Source of the DNA: Pseudomonas sp. ANT_J12
Lineage (GTDB): Bacteria; Pseudomonadota; Gammaproteobacteria; Pseudomonadales; Pseudomonadaceae
Reading direction: 5' to 3'
Length of the DNA stretch: 64,000 bases
NCBI RefSeq assembly: GCF_008370045.1
Contig: NZ_VOBN01000005.1
Span: 248,001 to 312,000 of the forward strand
Shown one piece after another: positions 49,091 through 58,186 of this stretch (position 1 is its first letter; each line of letters opens with the position of its first letter). The position numbers and the translations under genes are program-made. The notes beneath the pieces are model-generated. The model saw only the letters and a program-made list of their open reading frames with translations. It was not told where the DNA came from and did not search any database.

Positions 49091-50762
49091 CCGCTGCCTC
49101 CAGCACAATCCGCCCGCTGGAGCAGGTGGCGGTGTCATTGCGGAAGGTGAAATACAGCTTGCTGCGCACCGGGTCGAACCGCAGGTGCAGCTGGATTTCA
49201 TCGCCCGGACGCACCAGTTGCTGGAATTTCAGCACTTCCATGCCGGCGAAACTGGCCGGCAGGTCCATCAGCTGTTGACCCAGGCTCAGCGCCCAATCCA
49301 CCTGCACCACGCCGGGCAAGACCGGTGCCTGGGGAAAGTGTCCGCTGAAGTAGGCGAGGTCCGGTGGCACGGCCAGTTGCAGGCTCCACTCGCCGTCGGT
49401 TTCGAGCTGTTCCAGCACCTCCGGTCCCTTGGGACGCGGTGCCAGTAGCAGCGCTTCGACCTCGGCCTGAGGCAGTTTGCCTTGGGCGTTCAGTGGCAGT
49501 TGTCGCAGCAAGCGCCAGCGCCGAGGCAAGGCCAGGGCTTCGCAATGCTGGCTCAGGTGCTGCCGCAGTTCTTGGGTGAGCGTACGCCGCCCCTGATTGC
49601 GCAGGGCATGCAGCCCTTTTTGGCTGAGCACCAGCAGCGCACCCAGTGAGGCGCGGTTTTCCTGGACCACCCCGAGGCGCGCTTCGGCGACCCAGTCGTG
49701 GGCCATCAGCGCCTGTTCCAGCATCGGTAGCGAGATACGTTTTTCTTCCAGTTTGACGATGCGGTCCAGCCGTCCCAACAATTCGAAACGGCCATCGGCG
49801 GCGATCCGCGCAGCGTCGGCGGTGTGTTCGACGTGGTCGGCGGGCAAGTAGGGCGAGGCGATCAGCAGCGCGCCGTCGCTGTCCTGGCTCAGCAGCACGT
49901 CGGCGAACGGCTGCCACAGGTCTTGCCCCTGACGCCAGGCAATGCCGCCGGTTTCCGAGCTGCCGAGGATTTCTGTCGGCCATTGCTGCAAGCGCTCGAA
50001 CAGGCTTCGGGCAGCTTCGGCGGGCAATGCGCCACCGGAGGAAAACACTCGGCGCACCGCGCTCAGGGCGGGCCAGTCGAGGTTGTCACCCATGCGCTTG
50101 AGCAGCGCCGGGCTGGCGACCCAGGCGAACGCCGGGTGTTCGCGGCTGGCGCGCTGCAAGTCTTCCGGGAAGGCCAGTTGCTTGCGCACGAACGGTCGCC
50201 CGGCGCACAGCGGCCACAGCACCCGGAACAGCAAACCGTAAATGTGTTGGGTGCCGACACTGCCGATGATGCAGGCCGGGCCGAGGTCAGCGCCCCACAG
50301 CTGTTCCAGGGCTTGGACTTCATTGGCCAGCTGGCGCAGGGTTTTGTCGATGCGCTTGGGTTCGCCACTGGAGCCGGAGGTGCACAGGCTGAGCTGGCAG
50401 CGATCCAGATCCAGCGCGGCGGCGGGCATCGGCGAATGCTGATAGTCGCCAAGGTGCGCATCGTCGGCCTGATCGGTCAGCCACAGATCGACTTCGCTCG
50501 ACCAGCGCTGGCGCGTCTGGGCTTGCAGATCGGCCGGCAGCAGCACGCTGACCCCGGCACGCCAGGCGCCCAGCAGGGCAATCGCCAGCTCGGCGCCATC
50601 TTCAAGGTGCACGGCGATGCGCTGCACGCCCTGGGCTTGCAGGCCGGCGGCGAGGCTCAGGGCCTGTTCGCACAGTTGCGCGTGATTCAGCGCCGGTTCG
50701 GCCGTCATGGCACGTTCCTGCTGAGCCTTGAGCAGCAAATGCTCAAGTGTTATCCAATTCAT
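49083..50762 (-). CDS. Fused aryl-acid ligase ApeH and dehydratase ApeI
   Basis: A 559-residue two-domain protein. Residues about 1-430 form an AMP-dependent acyl synthetase ([14 protein letters not shown] loop reads [42 protein letters not shown]), expected to load 4-coumarate or a related acid onto an ACP. Residues about 455-559 form a FabZ-like hotdog domain ([20 protein letters not shown]), corresponding to ApeI. These are separate genes in the clusters I recall. ATG 50762 overlaps the apeG stop (ATGA). The fusion ties starter activation to chain dehydration. Confidence 0.87.
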   Translation of the reverse strand: MNWITLEHLLLKAQQERAMTAEPALNHAQLCEQALSLAAGLQAQGVQRIAVHLEDGAELAIALLGAWRAGVSVLLPADLQAQTRQRWSSEVDLWLTDQADDAHLGDYQHSPMPAAALDLDRCQLSLCTSGSSGEPKRIDKTLRQLANEVQALEQLWGADLGPACIIGSVGTQHIYGLLFRVLWPLCAGRPFVRKQLAFPEDLQRASREHPAFAWVASPALLKRMGDNLDWPALSAVRRVFSSGGALPAEAARSLFERLQQWPTEILGSSETGGIAWRQGQDLWQPFADVLLSQDSDGALLIASPYLPADHVEHTADAARIAADGRFELLGRLDRIVKLEEKRISLPMLEQALMAHDWVAEARLGVVQENRASLGALLVLSQKGLHALRNQGRRTLTQELRQHLSQHCEALALPRRWRLLRQLPLNAQGKLPQAEVEALLLAPRPKGPEVLEQLETDGEWSLQLAVPPDLAYFSGHFPQAPVLPGVVQVDWALSLGQQLMDLPASFAGMEVLKFQQLVRPGDEIQLHLRFDPVRSKLYFTFRNDTATCSSGRIVLEAADA

Positions 50763-51304
50763 GGGTGGCCTCGTACCCGTTGTCGTATCAGCCATTCAAT
50801 GGCAAACATCAGGCCGATCAATCCATAGGAGATCAGGCCGGTGTACAACATCCACCAACTCAGCGGCGCCCAGAGGGTCAGCGCGGCGGCGCACAATCCG
50901 TTGCAAAGAAAAAACACGCTCCAGGCCACCGTGACCTGGCGGGTATAAACGATTGCCTTGGCCGGCAGTTGCGGTTCACGCAGACGGGCCAGGCGTTCAG
51001 CCATGGGCGGGCCATATTTCAGGCTCAGCCCGAACAGCGCGAGCATGAAGCCACTGATCAGCACCGGATACCAACGCAGCAGTTCCGGGCTATCGAACAC
51101 CGCCAGCAGCAGGCAAAACACGATGGCGATAATGGCCATCCATCGACTGCCCGGGCGCCGCACGCCGGTCAGCGCACGCGCCAGCCACAGGCTGCCCAGC
51201 AGCAAGCCAAACTGCCACGGGGCGAAGTGCTCCATGCCGAAATACACCGCAAAGGGGTACAGCAGGCCCGCCAGCAGCAGGCCGAGGCCGATCAATCGGC
51301 TCAT
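50759..51304 (-). CDS. apeG: COG4648-type membrane protein ApeG
   Basis: A 181-residue protein with about five to six hydrophobic helices (LIGLGLLLAGLLYPFAVYFG; WMAIIAIVFCLLLAVF; VTVAWSVFFLCNGLCAAALT). This family occurs almost only in APE clusters; its function is unknown, perhaps anchoring the synthase complex at the membrane. ATGA overlaps with apeF upstream and apeHI downstream. Confidence 0.85.
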   Translation of the reverse strand: MSRLIGLGLLLAGLLYPFAVYFGMEHFAPWQFGLLLGSLWLARALTGVRRPGSRWMAIIAIVFCLLLAVFDSPELLRWYPVLISGFMLALFGLSLKYGPPMAERLARLREPQLPAKAIVYTRQVTVAWSVFFLCNGLCAAALTLWAPLSWWMLYTGLISYGLIGLMFAIEWLIRQRVRGHP

Positions 51305-51555
51305 GCGGCCGGTTGAACCAGACGGTAGACCGCCTCAACCACGTCGCTGACGGTGCGCACCGATTTGAATTCTTCGGCGGCGATTTTTTTGCCGGTCTGG
51401 CGCTTGATGTGGTCGATCAGGTCGACGGCGTCGATGCTGTCGATTTCCAGGTCCTGATACAGGTTGGATTCCAGGCTGACACGCGCTGGGTCCAGCTCGA
51501 AGAGTTCGACCAGGGCATCGCGCAGGGTGTTGAAAATGTCGTCACGAGTTTGCAT
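51301..51555 (-). CDS. apeF: Acyl carrier protein ApeF
   Basis: An 84-residue ACP carrying the growing chain on a 4'-phosphopantetheine at Ser40 (LEIDSIDAVDLIDHI). The four-helix pattern and length are standard. The DSID form differs from the DSVD of the neighbouring ACP, consistent with two specialised carriers. Nine bases separate it from apeE. Confidence 0.93.
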   Translation of the reverse strand: MQTRDDIFNTLRDALVELFELDPARVSLESNLYQDLEIDSIDAVDLIDHIKRQTGKKIAAEEFKSVRTVSDVVEAVYRLVQPAA

Positions 51556-51564
51556 GGTCCGGTC

Positions 51565-51825
51565 TCAAGCTGCCTGTTTTGCAGTGACGAACGCCGCAAG
51601 GCTCGCCACGTTGGTGAAGTGATTACGGGTGTCCTTGGCGTCGGCGTCGATCTTGATGCCGTACTTTTTCTGGATCGCCAGGCCGAGTTCCAGGGCGTCT
51701 ACCGAGTCCAGGCCCAGGCCTTCGCCAAACAGGGTCTGGTCGTCGCCGATGTCGTCGATGCTGATGTCTTCGAGGCCCAGGGCGTCGATGATCAGTAGTT
51801 TTATGTCACGGTGCAGATCGCTCAT
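51565..51825 (-). CDS. apeE: Acyl carrier protein ApeE
   Basis: An 86-residue ACP with attachment Ser41 in LGLDSVDALELGLAI. In APE systems ApeE is the main carrier of polyene intermediates (family knowledge). ATG 51825 lies 20 bases inside the end of apeD. No dedicated phosphopantetheinyl transferase gene is seen in the operon, so a housekeeping one must modify it. Confidence 0.93.
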   Translation of the reverse strand: MSDLHRDIKLLIIDALGLEDISIDDIGDDQTLFGEGLGLDSVDALELGLAIQKKYGIKIDADAKDTRNHFTNVASLAAFVTAKQAA

Positions 51826-52615
51826 CTTCGGCGAGCTCCTTAATAAAGTAGTGATGCAGATAGTCGTTGAGCTTGCGCGAAGCCTGCGGGGGAGCGCCTT
51901 GCGCGGCGAAGGCTTGTGGGTCTATATCGGCACCCACACGGAAACTGAAGTGCACGCGACGTTTTGGTATCCGATACCAGGGCTCGGCCTTGGTCAATGT
52001 GCTCGGGCTGACCTTGATGATCACCGGGGTGAGGATTTTCGCACCGCGCAGGGCAATGGCCGCGGCACCCCGATGAAAGGCTGGCGCCTGGCCGGGTTGG
52101 GTGCGCGTGCCTTCGGGGAAAATGATCAGGGTCTGGCCGCTTTTGAGGGCATCGGCCGCGGCGTCGAGCATGTCCATGCTGCCATCGTTGCTGATGTATT
52201 CGGTGCTGCGCAGTGGACCGCGGGTAAAGGGGTTTTCCCAGAGGCTCTTTTTGACCACGCAGTTGGCGTGGCGCACCAGGCCGATCAGGAACACCACGTC
52301 AATCAGCGACGGGTGGTTGGCGATGATCATCTGCCCCGCACGGCCGAGTTTTTCCGCACCCTGGATGTCGTAGGTCAGCACTCCTGCGCGGGCCATGAAC
52401 CGGACAAAAAACCAGAAACAGCGACTGACGGTTTTGCGCGCCCGCAGCCGATGGGCCTGGGCATCGCCGGGCAGGCAGCCGAGCAGCGGAAAAACCAGCA
52501 GCCGCAGGCACAGCCCGCCCAACCCGAACAGGGTGAAGCTCACGGCGGTGGCCAGCAGGCGCCAGTAATAGGCGTCGCGGTTTTTATCGGCTACAGGTTG
52601 CGTTGCCAGGTCCAT
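51806..52615 (-). CDS. apeD: 1-Acyl-glycerol-3-phosphate acyltransferase-like protein ApeD
   Basis: A 269-residue membrane-bound acyltransferase: N-terminal hydrophobic segment (about 21-48), catalytic HX4D at His101-Asp106 (NHPSLIDV), and FPEGTRT at about 170. It probably helps attach the polyene acyl chain to its lipid or sugar acceptor. The ATG is 25 bases inside the end of apeC, showing translational coupling. Confidence 0.88.
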   Translation of the reverse strand: MDLATQPVADKNRDAYYWRLLATAVSFTLFGLGGLCLRLLVFPLLGCLPGDAQAHRLRARKTVSRCFWFFVRFMARAGVLTYDIQGAEKLGRAGQMIIANHPSLIDVVFLIGLVRHANCVVKKSLWENPFTRGPLRSTEYISNDGSMDMLDAAADALKSGQTLIIFPEGTRTQPGQAPAFHRGAAAIALRGAKILTPVIIKVSPSTLTKAEPWYRIPKRRVHFSFRVGADIDPQAFAAQGAPPQASRKLNDYLHHYFIKELAEDERSAP

Positions 52616-53310
52616 ACACGATTTTTCCAGGCATGTTGGCAGGTTGACTGCTGGCCGAGCAGGGTACGCAATAGATTCAGGGCATGGGGCCAGTGAGCGT
52701 TGGACAGTGCATCCGGGTTGCTGTTCAGGGACAGCTGCCAGTCGGTGCCGGGGGTGAGCAGCAGACCGACCGCATAAGGGAAGGGCACATCGTCGATCCA
52801 GGCCGAGTAGGCCTTGGGCGGTTGTTCTTCAGTAACCACCAGCAGAACGGCGGGCGCGCCCTCGGAAAGTAGCGCCGCAGCCTCAAGCATGCCGTGTTCA
52901 AGGCCGTCGCCAGCGGCGGCCAGGGCCGTCATCTCGCTGGTTTCGCCGCGCATGATCGACCACAGGCCGATGACCGCGTTATGCACGGACAGGCTGAATT
53001 GGGTCGGTGACAGCGGCTGATCGGCCGCCAGGTCACTGAGAATGTCGAAGGTGCGCGGGGTTTCGCCGTGACGGGAAATAAAGACCAACGGTAGGTCCTG
53101 CCGACCATCGGCCAACGGCCAGCCCACACTGAAGGCCATCCGCGCCAGGCGACTGAGTCGACGACGCTGCATGGCCGGCAGGAACGACACATCGGGGGCG
53201 GCATCGCTGCATGGGAGTGCGACCGGTTGTCGGCTCCAGGCCTGCCAATCGTCCACGCTTTCGAGCCCAGGGGCCCATGCGCGCCATTGGGCGATGTTGA
53301 AGTTGATCAC
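52591..53310 (-). CDS. apeC: Beta-ketoacyl synthase chain-length factor ApeC
   Basis: A 239-residue half-size ketosynthase-like protein (ketoacyl synthase N2-type) without an active-site cysteine; the equivalent region reads HNAVIGLWSIMRGETSEMTA. It is the expected non-catalytic partner that sets polyene length in the ApeO-ApeC heterodimer. First gene of the operon; it starts at GTG 53308-53310 with only a weak ribosome site (GGGAT), 87 bases below the predicted transcription start. Confidence 0.87.
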   Translation of the reverse strand: MINFNIAQWRAWAPGLESVDDWQAWSRQPVALPCSDAAPDVSFLPAMQRRRLSRLARMAFSVGWPLADGRQDLPLVFISRHGETPRTFDILSDLAADQPLSPTQFSLSVHNAVIGLWSIMRGETSEMTALAAAGDGLEHGMLEAAALLSEGAPAVLLVVTEEQPPKAYSAWIDDVPFPYAVGLLLTPGTDWQLSLNSNPDALSNAHWPHALNLLRTLLGQQSTCQHAWKNRVWTWQRNL

Positions 53311-53403
53311 AAAGATTCATCCCGCCCCTGCGGGCTTTCCTTGACGGGCCGGTCGCAAAATCCACAGCCGACCTGACGTGGCGCTTAACGCCGAGTGGCG
53401 CGC

Positions 53404-53432
53404 ATTATCCCGGTGCGGCCGGCGTGTAGCAA
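53404..53432 (-). promoter_or_regulatory. Sigma70 promoter of the APE operon
   Basis: On the minus strand TTGCTA (53432-53427), 17 bases, GATAAT (53409-53404). The start would be near 53397. The leader contains AAGGA and a CCCGC-AGGG-GCGGG hairpin that ends eleven bases before the GTG, which could limit translation; AAGGA also fits an RsmA-type site, but that is speculative. The rest of the 361-bp divergent gap has no gene. Confidence 0.6.
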
Positions 53433-53589
53433 ATACTGGTTACAGTTTGCGCAAACAAATGTACCGCTTGGTTCGTGAAAAAGCTGTCGTTTGGCCATTA
53501 TCCACGTTGCGGCAAGCAAGTCTGTCGTCCCTGTCTGCAATCAACCGACGAGTTCGCGGCTTTTTCGCCAGGAGATTACGTCTGACTGT

Positions 53590-53634
53590 GTAGTCCCCAT
53601 GCCCGCGAGGTAGCTAAGCAGCGCTTTGGACTAC
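53590..53634. promoter_or_regulatory. Inverted repeat upstream of the ParA-like gene
   Basis: GTAGTCC (53590-53596) and GGACTAC (53628-53634) form a perfect 7-bp pair around 31 bases, about 40 bases before the ATG. It may be a leader hairpin or an operator. I could not find a confident -35/-10 for this gene. Confidence 0.35.
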
Positions 53635-53671
53635 TACACTCGGTCATTCTTTGGTACACGGAGGTTTTGAC

Positions 53672-54442
53672 ATGCGGCGCGTGGTGTTCAATCAGAAAGG
53701 CGGTGTGGGTAAATCCAGCATCGCCTGCAATCTGGCAGCGGTCAGTGCCAGCGAGGGCTATCGCACCCTGTTGGTGGATCTCGATGCCCAGGCCAACTCC
53801 ACTCAGTACCTGACCGGCCTCACCGGCAATGACATCCCCATGGGCATTGCCGATTTCTTCAAGCAGACCCTGTCTTCCGGGCCGTTCTCGAAGAAAAACC
53901 AGGTGGATATCTACGAAACTCCGTTCGATAACCTCCACGTCATCACCGCCACCGCCGAACTGGCCGACTTGCAGCCCAAGCTTGAGGCCAAACACAAGAT
54001 CAACAAGCTGCGCAAACTGCTGGATGAGTTGAGCGAAGACTACGACCGGATCTACCTCGACACCCCGCCAGCGCTGAACTTCTATGCGGTGTCGGCGTTG
54101 ATTGCCGCTGATCGGGTGCTGATCCCGTTCGATTGCGACAGCTTTTCGCGTCAAGCGTTGTACGGCCTGCTGGCGGAAATCGAAGAGTTGAAGGAAGACC
54201 ACAACGAAGGGCTGGAAGTCGAAGGCATTGTGGTCAATCAGTTCCAGGCCCGTGCGAGCCTGCCTCAGCAAATCCTCGACGAACTGATCGCCGAAGGCCT
54301 GCCGGTGCTGCCGGTGTACCTGGGCAGCTCGGTGCGCATGCGTGAATCGCACCAGGCCAATACGCCGCTGATCCACCTCGACCCGCGGCACAAGCTGACG
54401 CAGCAGTTTGTCGAGTTGCACAATTTGCTGGAAAACGCCTGA
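53672..54442 (+). CDS. ParA/MinD-like ATPase
   Basis: A 256-residue deviant-Walker ATPase: [20 protein letters not shown] with the signature lysine pattern [18 protein letters not shown], and [14 protein letters not shown]. No ParB-like partner or parS site is adjacent, so it is an orphan ParA, possibly positioning a protein complex. ATG 53672 is preceded by GGAGG; an earlier in-frame start lacks it. I recall its P. aeruginosa counterpart (PA5028) next to the LysR gene PA5029, which here lies 20 kb away across the APE operon. Confidence 0.88.
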   Translation: MRRVVFNQKGGVGKSSIACNLAAVSASEGYRTLLVDLDAQANSTQYLTGLTGNDIPMGIADFFKQTLSSGPFSKKNQVDIYETPFDNLHVITATAELADLQPKLEAKHKINKLRKLLDELSEDYDRIYLDTPPALNFYAVSALIAADRVLIPFDCDSFSRQALYGLLAEIEELKEDHNEGLEVEGIVVNQFQARASLPQQILDELIAEGLPVLPVYLGSSVRMRESHQANTPLIHLDPRHKLTQQFVELHNLLENA

Positions 54443-54451
54443 CTGCCCTTT

Positions 54452-54541
54452 GTAGGAGCGTGGCTTGCCCGCGAAGAGGGTTTAACATTCAACGCTGTCG
54501 TTGAATGTCAGTTCGCCTTCGCGGGCAAGCCACGCTCCTAC
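54452..54541. repeat. REPIN of the GTAGGAGCGTGGCTTGCCCGCGAA family
   Basis: GTAGGAGCGTGGCTTGCCCG and its exact inverse at 54522-54541 enclose an ACATTCAACG/CGTTGAATGT inner stem, so all 90 bp fold into one long hairpin between two convergent genes. It may double as a bidirectional terminator. Confidence 0.88.
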
Positions 54542-54568
54542 GGTTTCGCGGTGTTTTCGAGATCTCGT

Positions 54569-55003
54569 TCAAATCCCCTGGCTACGCAACCAGCTCATCA
54601 ACTGCGGCAACGGAAACGCCCCGCTCTGGCGCGCCACTTCCCGGCCGTTCTTGAACAGAATCAGGCTCGGAATCGAACGAATCCCCAACTGCGCCGACAA
54701 CTGCTGATTCGCCTCACTATCAAGCTTGGCCAATCGACACTTCCCCGCCAACTGCCCCGCCGCCTGCTCAAACACCGGCGCAAACGACTTGCACGGCCCA
54801 CACCACTCCGCCCACACGTCCACCAGCAACGGCAGATCACCCTTGATCTGGCTGGCGTAATCGCCTTGCTTCAATTCGAAAGGCTTGCTCAGCAACACCC
54901 CGGCCTTGCAGCGCCCGCATTTCGGATGATCGCTGAGGCGCTCGGCGGGGATGCGGTTGAGGCCGTTGCAGTGGGGGCAGGGGATTAGCAGTGGCTCGGA
55001 CAT
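54569..55003 (-). CDS. trxC: Thioredoxin 2 (zinc-containing TrxC)
   Basis: A 144-residue cytoplasmic disulfide reductase. The N-terminal zinc module has CPHC (Cys9, Cys12) and CGRC (Cys29, Cys32); the thioredoxin domain has WAEWCGPCKSF (Cys68, Cys71) and IRSIPSLILFKNG with the cis-Pro. ATG 55003 has GGAG upstream and gives the standard TrxC N-terminus. In enterics trxC is induced by oxidative stress; no OxyR site was identified here. Confidence 0.95.
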   Translation of the reverse strand: MSEPLLIPCPHCNGLNRIPAERLSDHPKCGRCKAGVLLSKPFELKQGDYASQIKGDLPLLVDVWAEWCGPCKSFAPVFEQAAGQLAGKCRLAKLDSEANQQLSAQLGIRSIPSLILFKNGREVARQSGAFPLPQLMSWLRSQGI

Positions 55004-55139
55004 GCGTGCGGCTCCGCAAAAATCGATAAGAAGCAGGGTAGATGGTGGCGCGCGGGCGAATATCAAGTTGCCTGAGAGATCCACTACCGTGGACTGGCGC
55101 ACTCAGACTGGCAATGAGGTCCAGGGCTGGTGCGCGAAA

Positions 55140-55657
55140 TCAGCGGTTTTGTATGAACAGCGCGGTGTCTGGCAGCAACGAGCCCAGGATGCTGAGGAAG
55201 CGATCCAGCAGGTGTTCCGGCAGATGCACATCGAACCTGTCATTGCGGTCCGCCTGACACGCGACAACCCGGTTGTTTGGGCGATCGATCAGCACTCGCT
55301 GATACGAACTCCAGGGCACCGAGATCTCCGAGCGCGCCTCAATGTCCAGCCCTAGCCAGTGGTGGATGCTGTAGTGGTGGACGGTCTTGCGGCGACCCAT
55401 CATGACCCACAAGTAGCCCATGATCAGCAGCCAGGCCACGCCAAAGACGCTGTTGAACAGCACGGATTTCCCCCATGGCCGGGTGGGCCGAAGTGGCTTT
55501 CATACAGGCTGTTGGCCAGAACGACGATTCCTGGCAGAACAAGTACCGACATGGCGATATTCCATGCTCCGGTCGGCCGGGTCTGGACCTTGACCGACCA
55601 GCACATCAGTGGGGGGTGCGGTCGAATACGGGTCGTGGGTGGCGAAGTCCTTTTCAC
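55140..55657 (-). pseudogene. Two-helix membrane protein with PH-like tail, apparently frameshifted
   Basis: Two overlapping frames together make one sensible protein. The first (GTG 55657 to stop 55424, 77 codons) holds WNIAMSVLVLPGIVVLANSL, a membrane helix. The second (stop 55140, opening about 55463 with GTG) holds VLFNSVFGVAWLLIMGYLWV and a soluble C-terminus. Adding one G to the run at 55470-55474 (C5 on the plus strand) joins them as GPPGHGGKSVLFNSV. Either a single-base deletion, a sequencing error, programmed slippage, or two overlapping genes. Function unknown. Confidence 0.6.
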
Positions 55658-55670
55658 CAGAAGGGGATCA

Positions 55671-56207
55671 TCACGACGACGGGCCGTCCTTGCGTGATTG
55701 AAACAATATCTGCCATTTATCGCTGGTGTCGACAATGGAGTACTGGTTATTGCAGGTGAGGATGACCCCGATTTTTTTGCAGAACACGACCTCGACAATG
55801 TTGTCCTTGGTCGTGCAGACGGTAATGTCTTCGAGCGGCATAAATACTTCTGCACCTTGTATCGCGTAATGCACCTCGCCCCCCGGGTGCATCTGGTAGC
55901 CCCATCCGCCTAACGGCCCGCGTAGTTGATAAACCGCAGCTTTCGCGCCTTGCGCGGTGGCCAGTTTGTGCAGCGGCAGTTGCGTGACGCCGACCCAATC
56001 AACATAAAACCTGGCGGGACCACCAAGAAATGCGAGCGCGGCTCTTTCTTCGTCGCTTAGTTGACGAACCGGCACGGCGTTCCTGATTACGCTTCGGGTC
56101 GTTAGGGCCAAGGAAAAATACTCCCAGGCAATGGGAGTCACCTTGAGCAGCACGATCACTCCAAAACCCAGGATCAGCAGCCCTTCAAGATCGCTTTTGC
56201 TGATCAC
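55671..56207 (-). CDS. Hypothetical membrane-anchored protein
   Basis: A 178-residue protein with one N-terminal membrane helix (MISKSDLEGLLILGFGVIVL), followed by a soluble domain with GGPARFYVDWVGV, LHKLATAQGAKAAVYQLRGP and a C-terminal cysteine pair (VVFCKKIGVILTCNNQ). I do not recognise the family. It starts at GTG 56205-56207 with GAGG seven bases upstream. The frameshifted two-helix gene begins 14 bases downstream, so the two are probably co-transcribed and perhaps act together at the inner membrane. Confidence 0.7.
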   Translation of the reverse strand: MISKSDLEGLLILGFGVIVLLKVTPIAWEYFSLALTTRSVIRNAVPVRQLSDEERAALAFLGGPARFYVDWVGVTQLPLHKLATAQGAKAAVYQLRGPLGGWGYQMHPGGEVHYAIQGAEVFMPLEDITVCTTKDNIVEVVFCKKIGVILTCNNQYSIVDTSDKWQILFQSRKDGPSS

Positions 56208-56293
56208 ACCAATACCTCATCCTGCTGCGGGGTGTTACAGAAAGGCACGGGAACGTCCTTGTCGTGAAATTTCACGGGTTTACTGGAAAGGGA

Positions 56294-56632
56294 TCAGTCG
56301 AAATTCATGAAGCAATCGTGCTCGGCGTAATGCCCGATTGCTTTGAGCAGTTCGGAGTCTGTCACTGACGGTTTGTGATGCAACGCGCTCATCACCACAT
56401 CCTCCAGTAGTTCGTCGCTGAACCAGAACTCCAGCCCTTGGTGGACGACAAAGTCCGGGTAAATTTCTTCGTCGTTGTCGGTGATCTGGGGAAAGGCGTC
56501 GATCACGCACAAGGTCTGCAAGGTGATGGTGCTGGAGTGCTGAGCGCCATAGACACAGAAATGCAGGGTTTTTTCCTGTTTTCTGAGTATCGCGATCAGT
56601 TCGCCGACGCTGAGATGCTGTTGGTAATGCAT
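56294..56632 (-). CDS. Small acidic protein, immunity-like (DUF7716-type, tentative)
   Basis: A 112-residue soluble acidic protein, MHYQQHLSVGELIAILRKQE at the N-terminus, FPQITDNDEEIYPDFVVHQG in the middle, and a HYAEHDCFMNFD end. The pattern resembles small immunity proteins found in polymorphic-toxin loci, but no toxin gene is adjacent. ATG 56632 has AGGGA nine bases upstream. It lies 86 bases upstream of the hypothetical membrane gene. Family assignment is from memory and weak. Confidence 0.6.
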   Translation of the reverse strand: MHYQQHLSVGELIAILRKQEKTLHFCVYGAQHSSTITLQTLCVIDAFPQITDNDEEIYPDFVVHQGLEFWFSDELLEDVVMSALHHKPSVTDSELLKAIGHYAEHDCFMNFD

Positions 56633-56674
56633 GGAACGTCCCTGTTCATTGAGTAAGCGTTTACCTGATGGATC

Positions 56675-58173
<1,499 letters not shown>

Positions 58174-58186
58174 AGGGATAAGGCGG

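Noticed and set aside
53033..53365. Alternative first gene of the APE operon starting MDFATGPSRKARRGG
   Set aside because: Out of frame with apeC; the apeC frame encodes a coherent ketosynthase-like domain and this one does not.
53672..54442. Plasmid or chromosome partition locus with parS
   Set aside because: No ParB gene and no parS-like palindrome next to it; treated as an orphan ParA.
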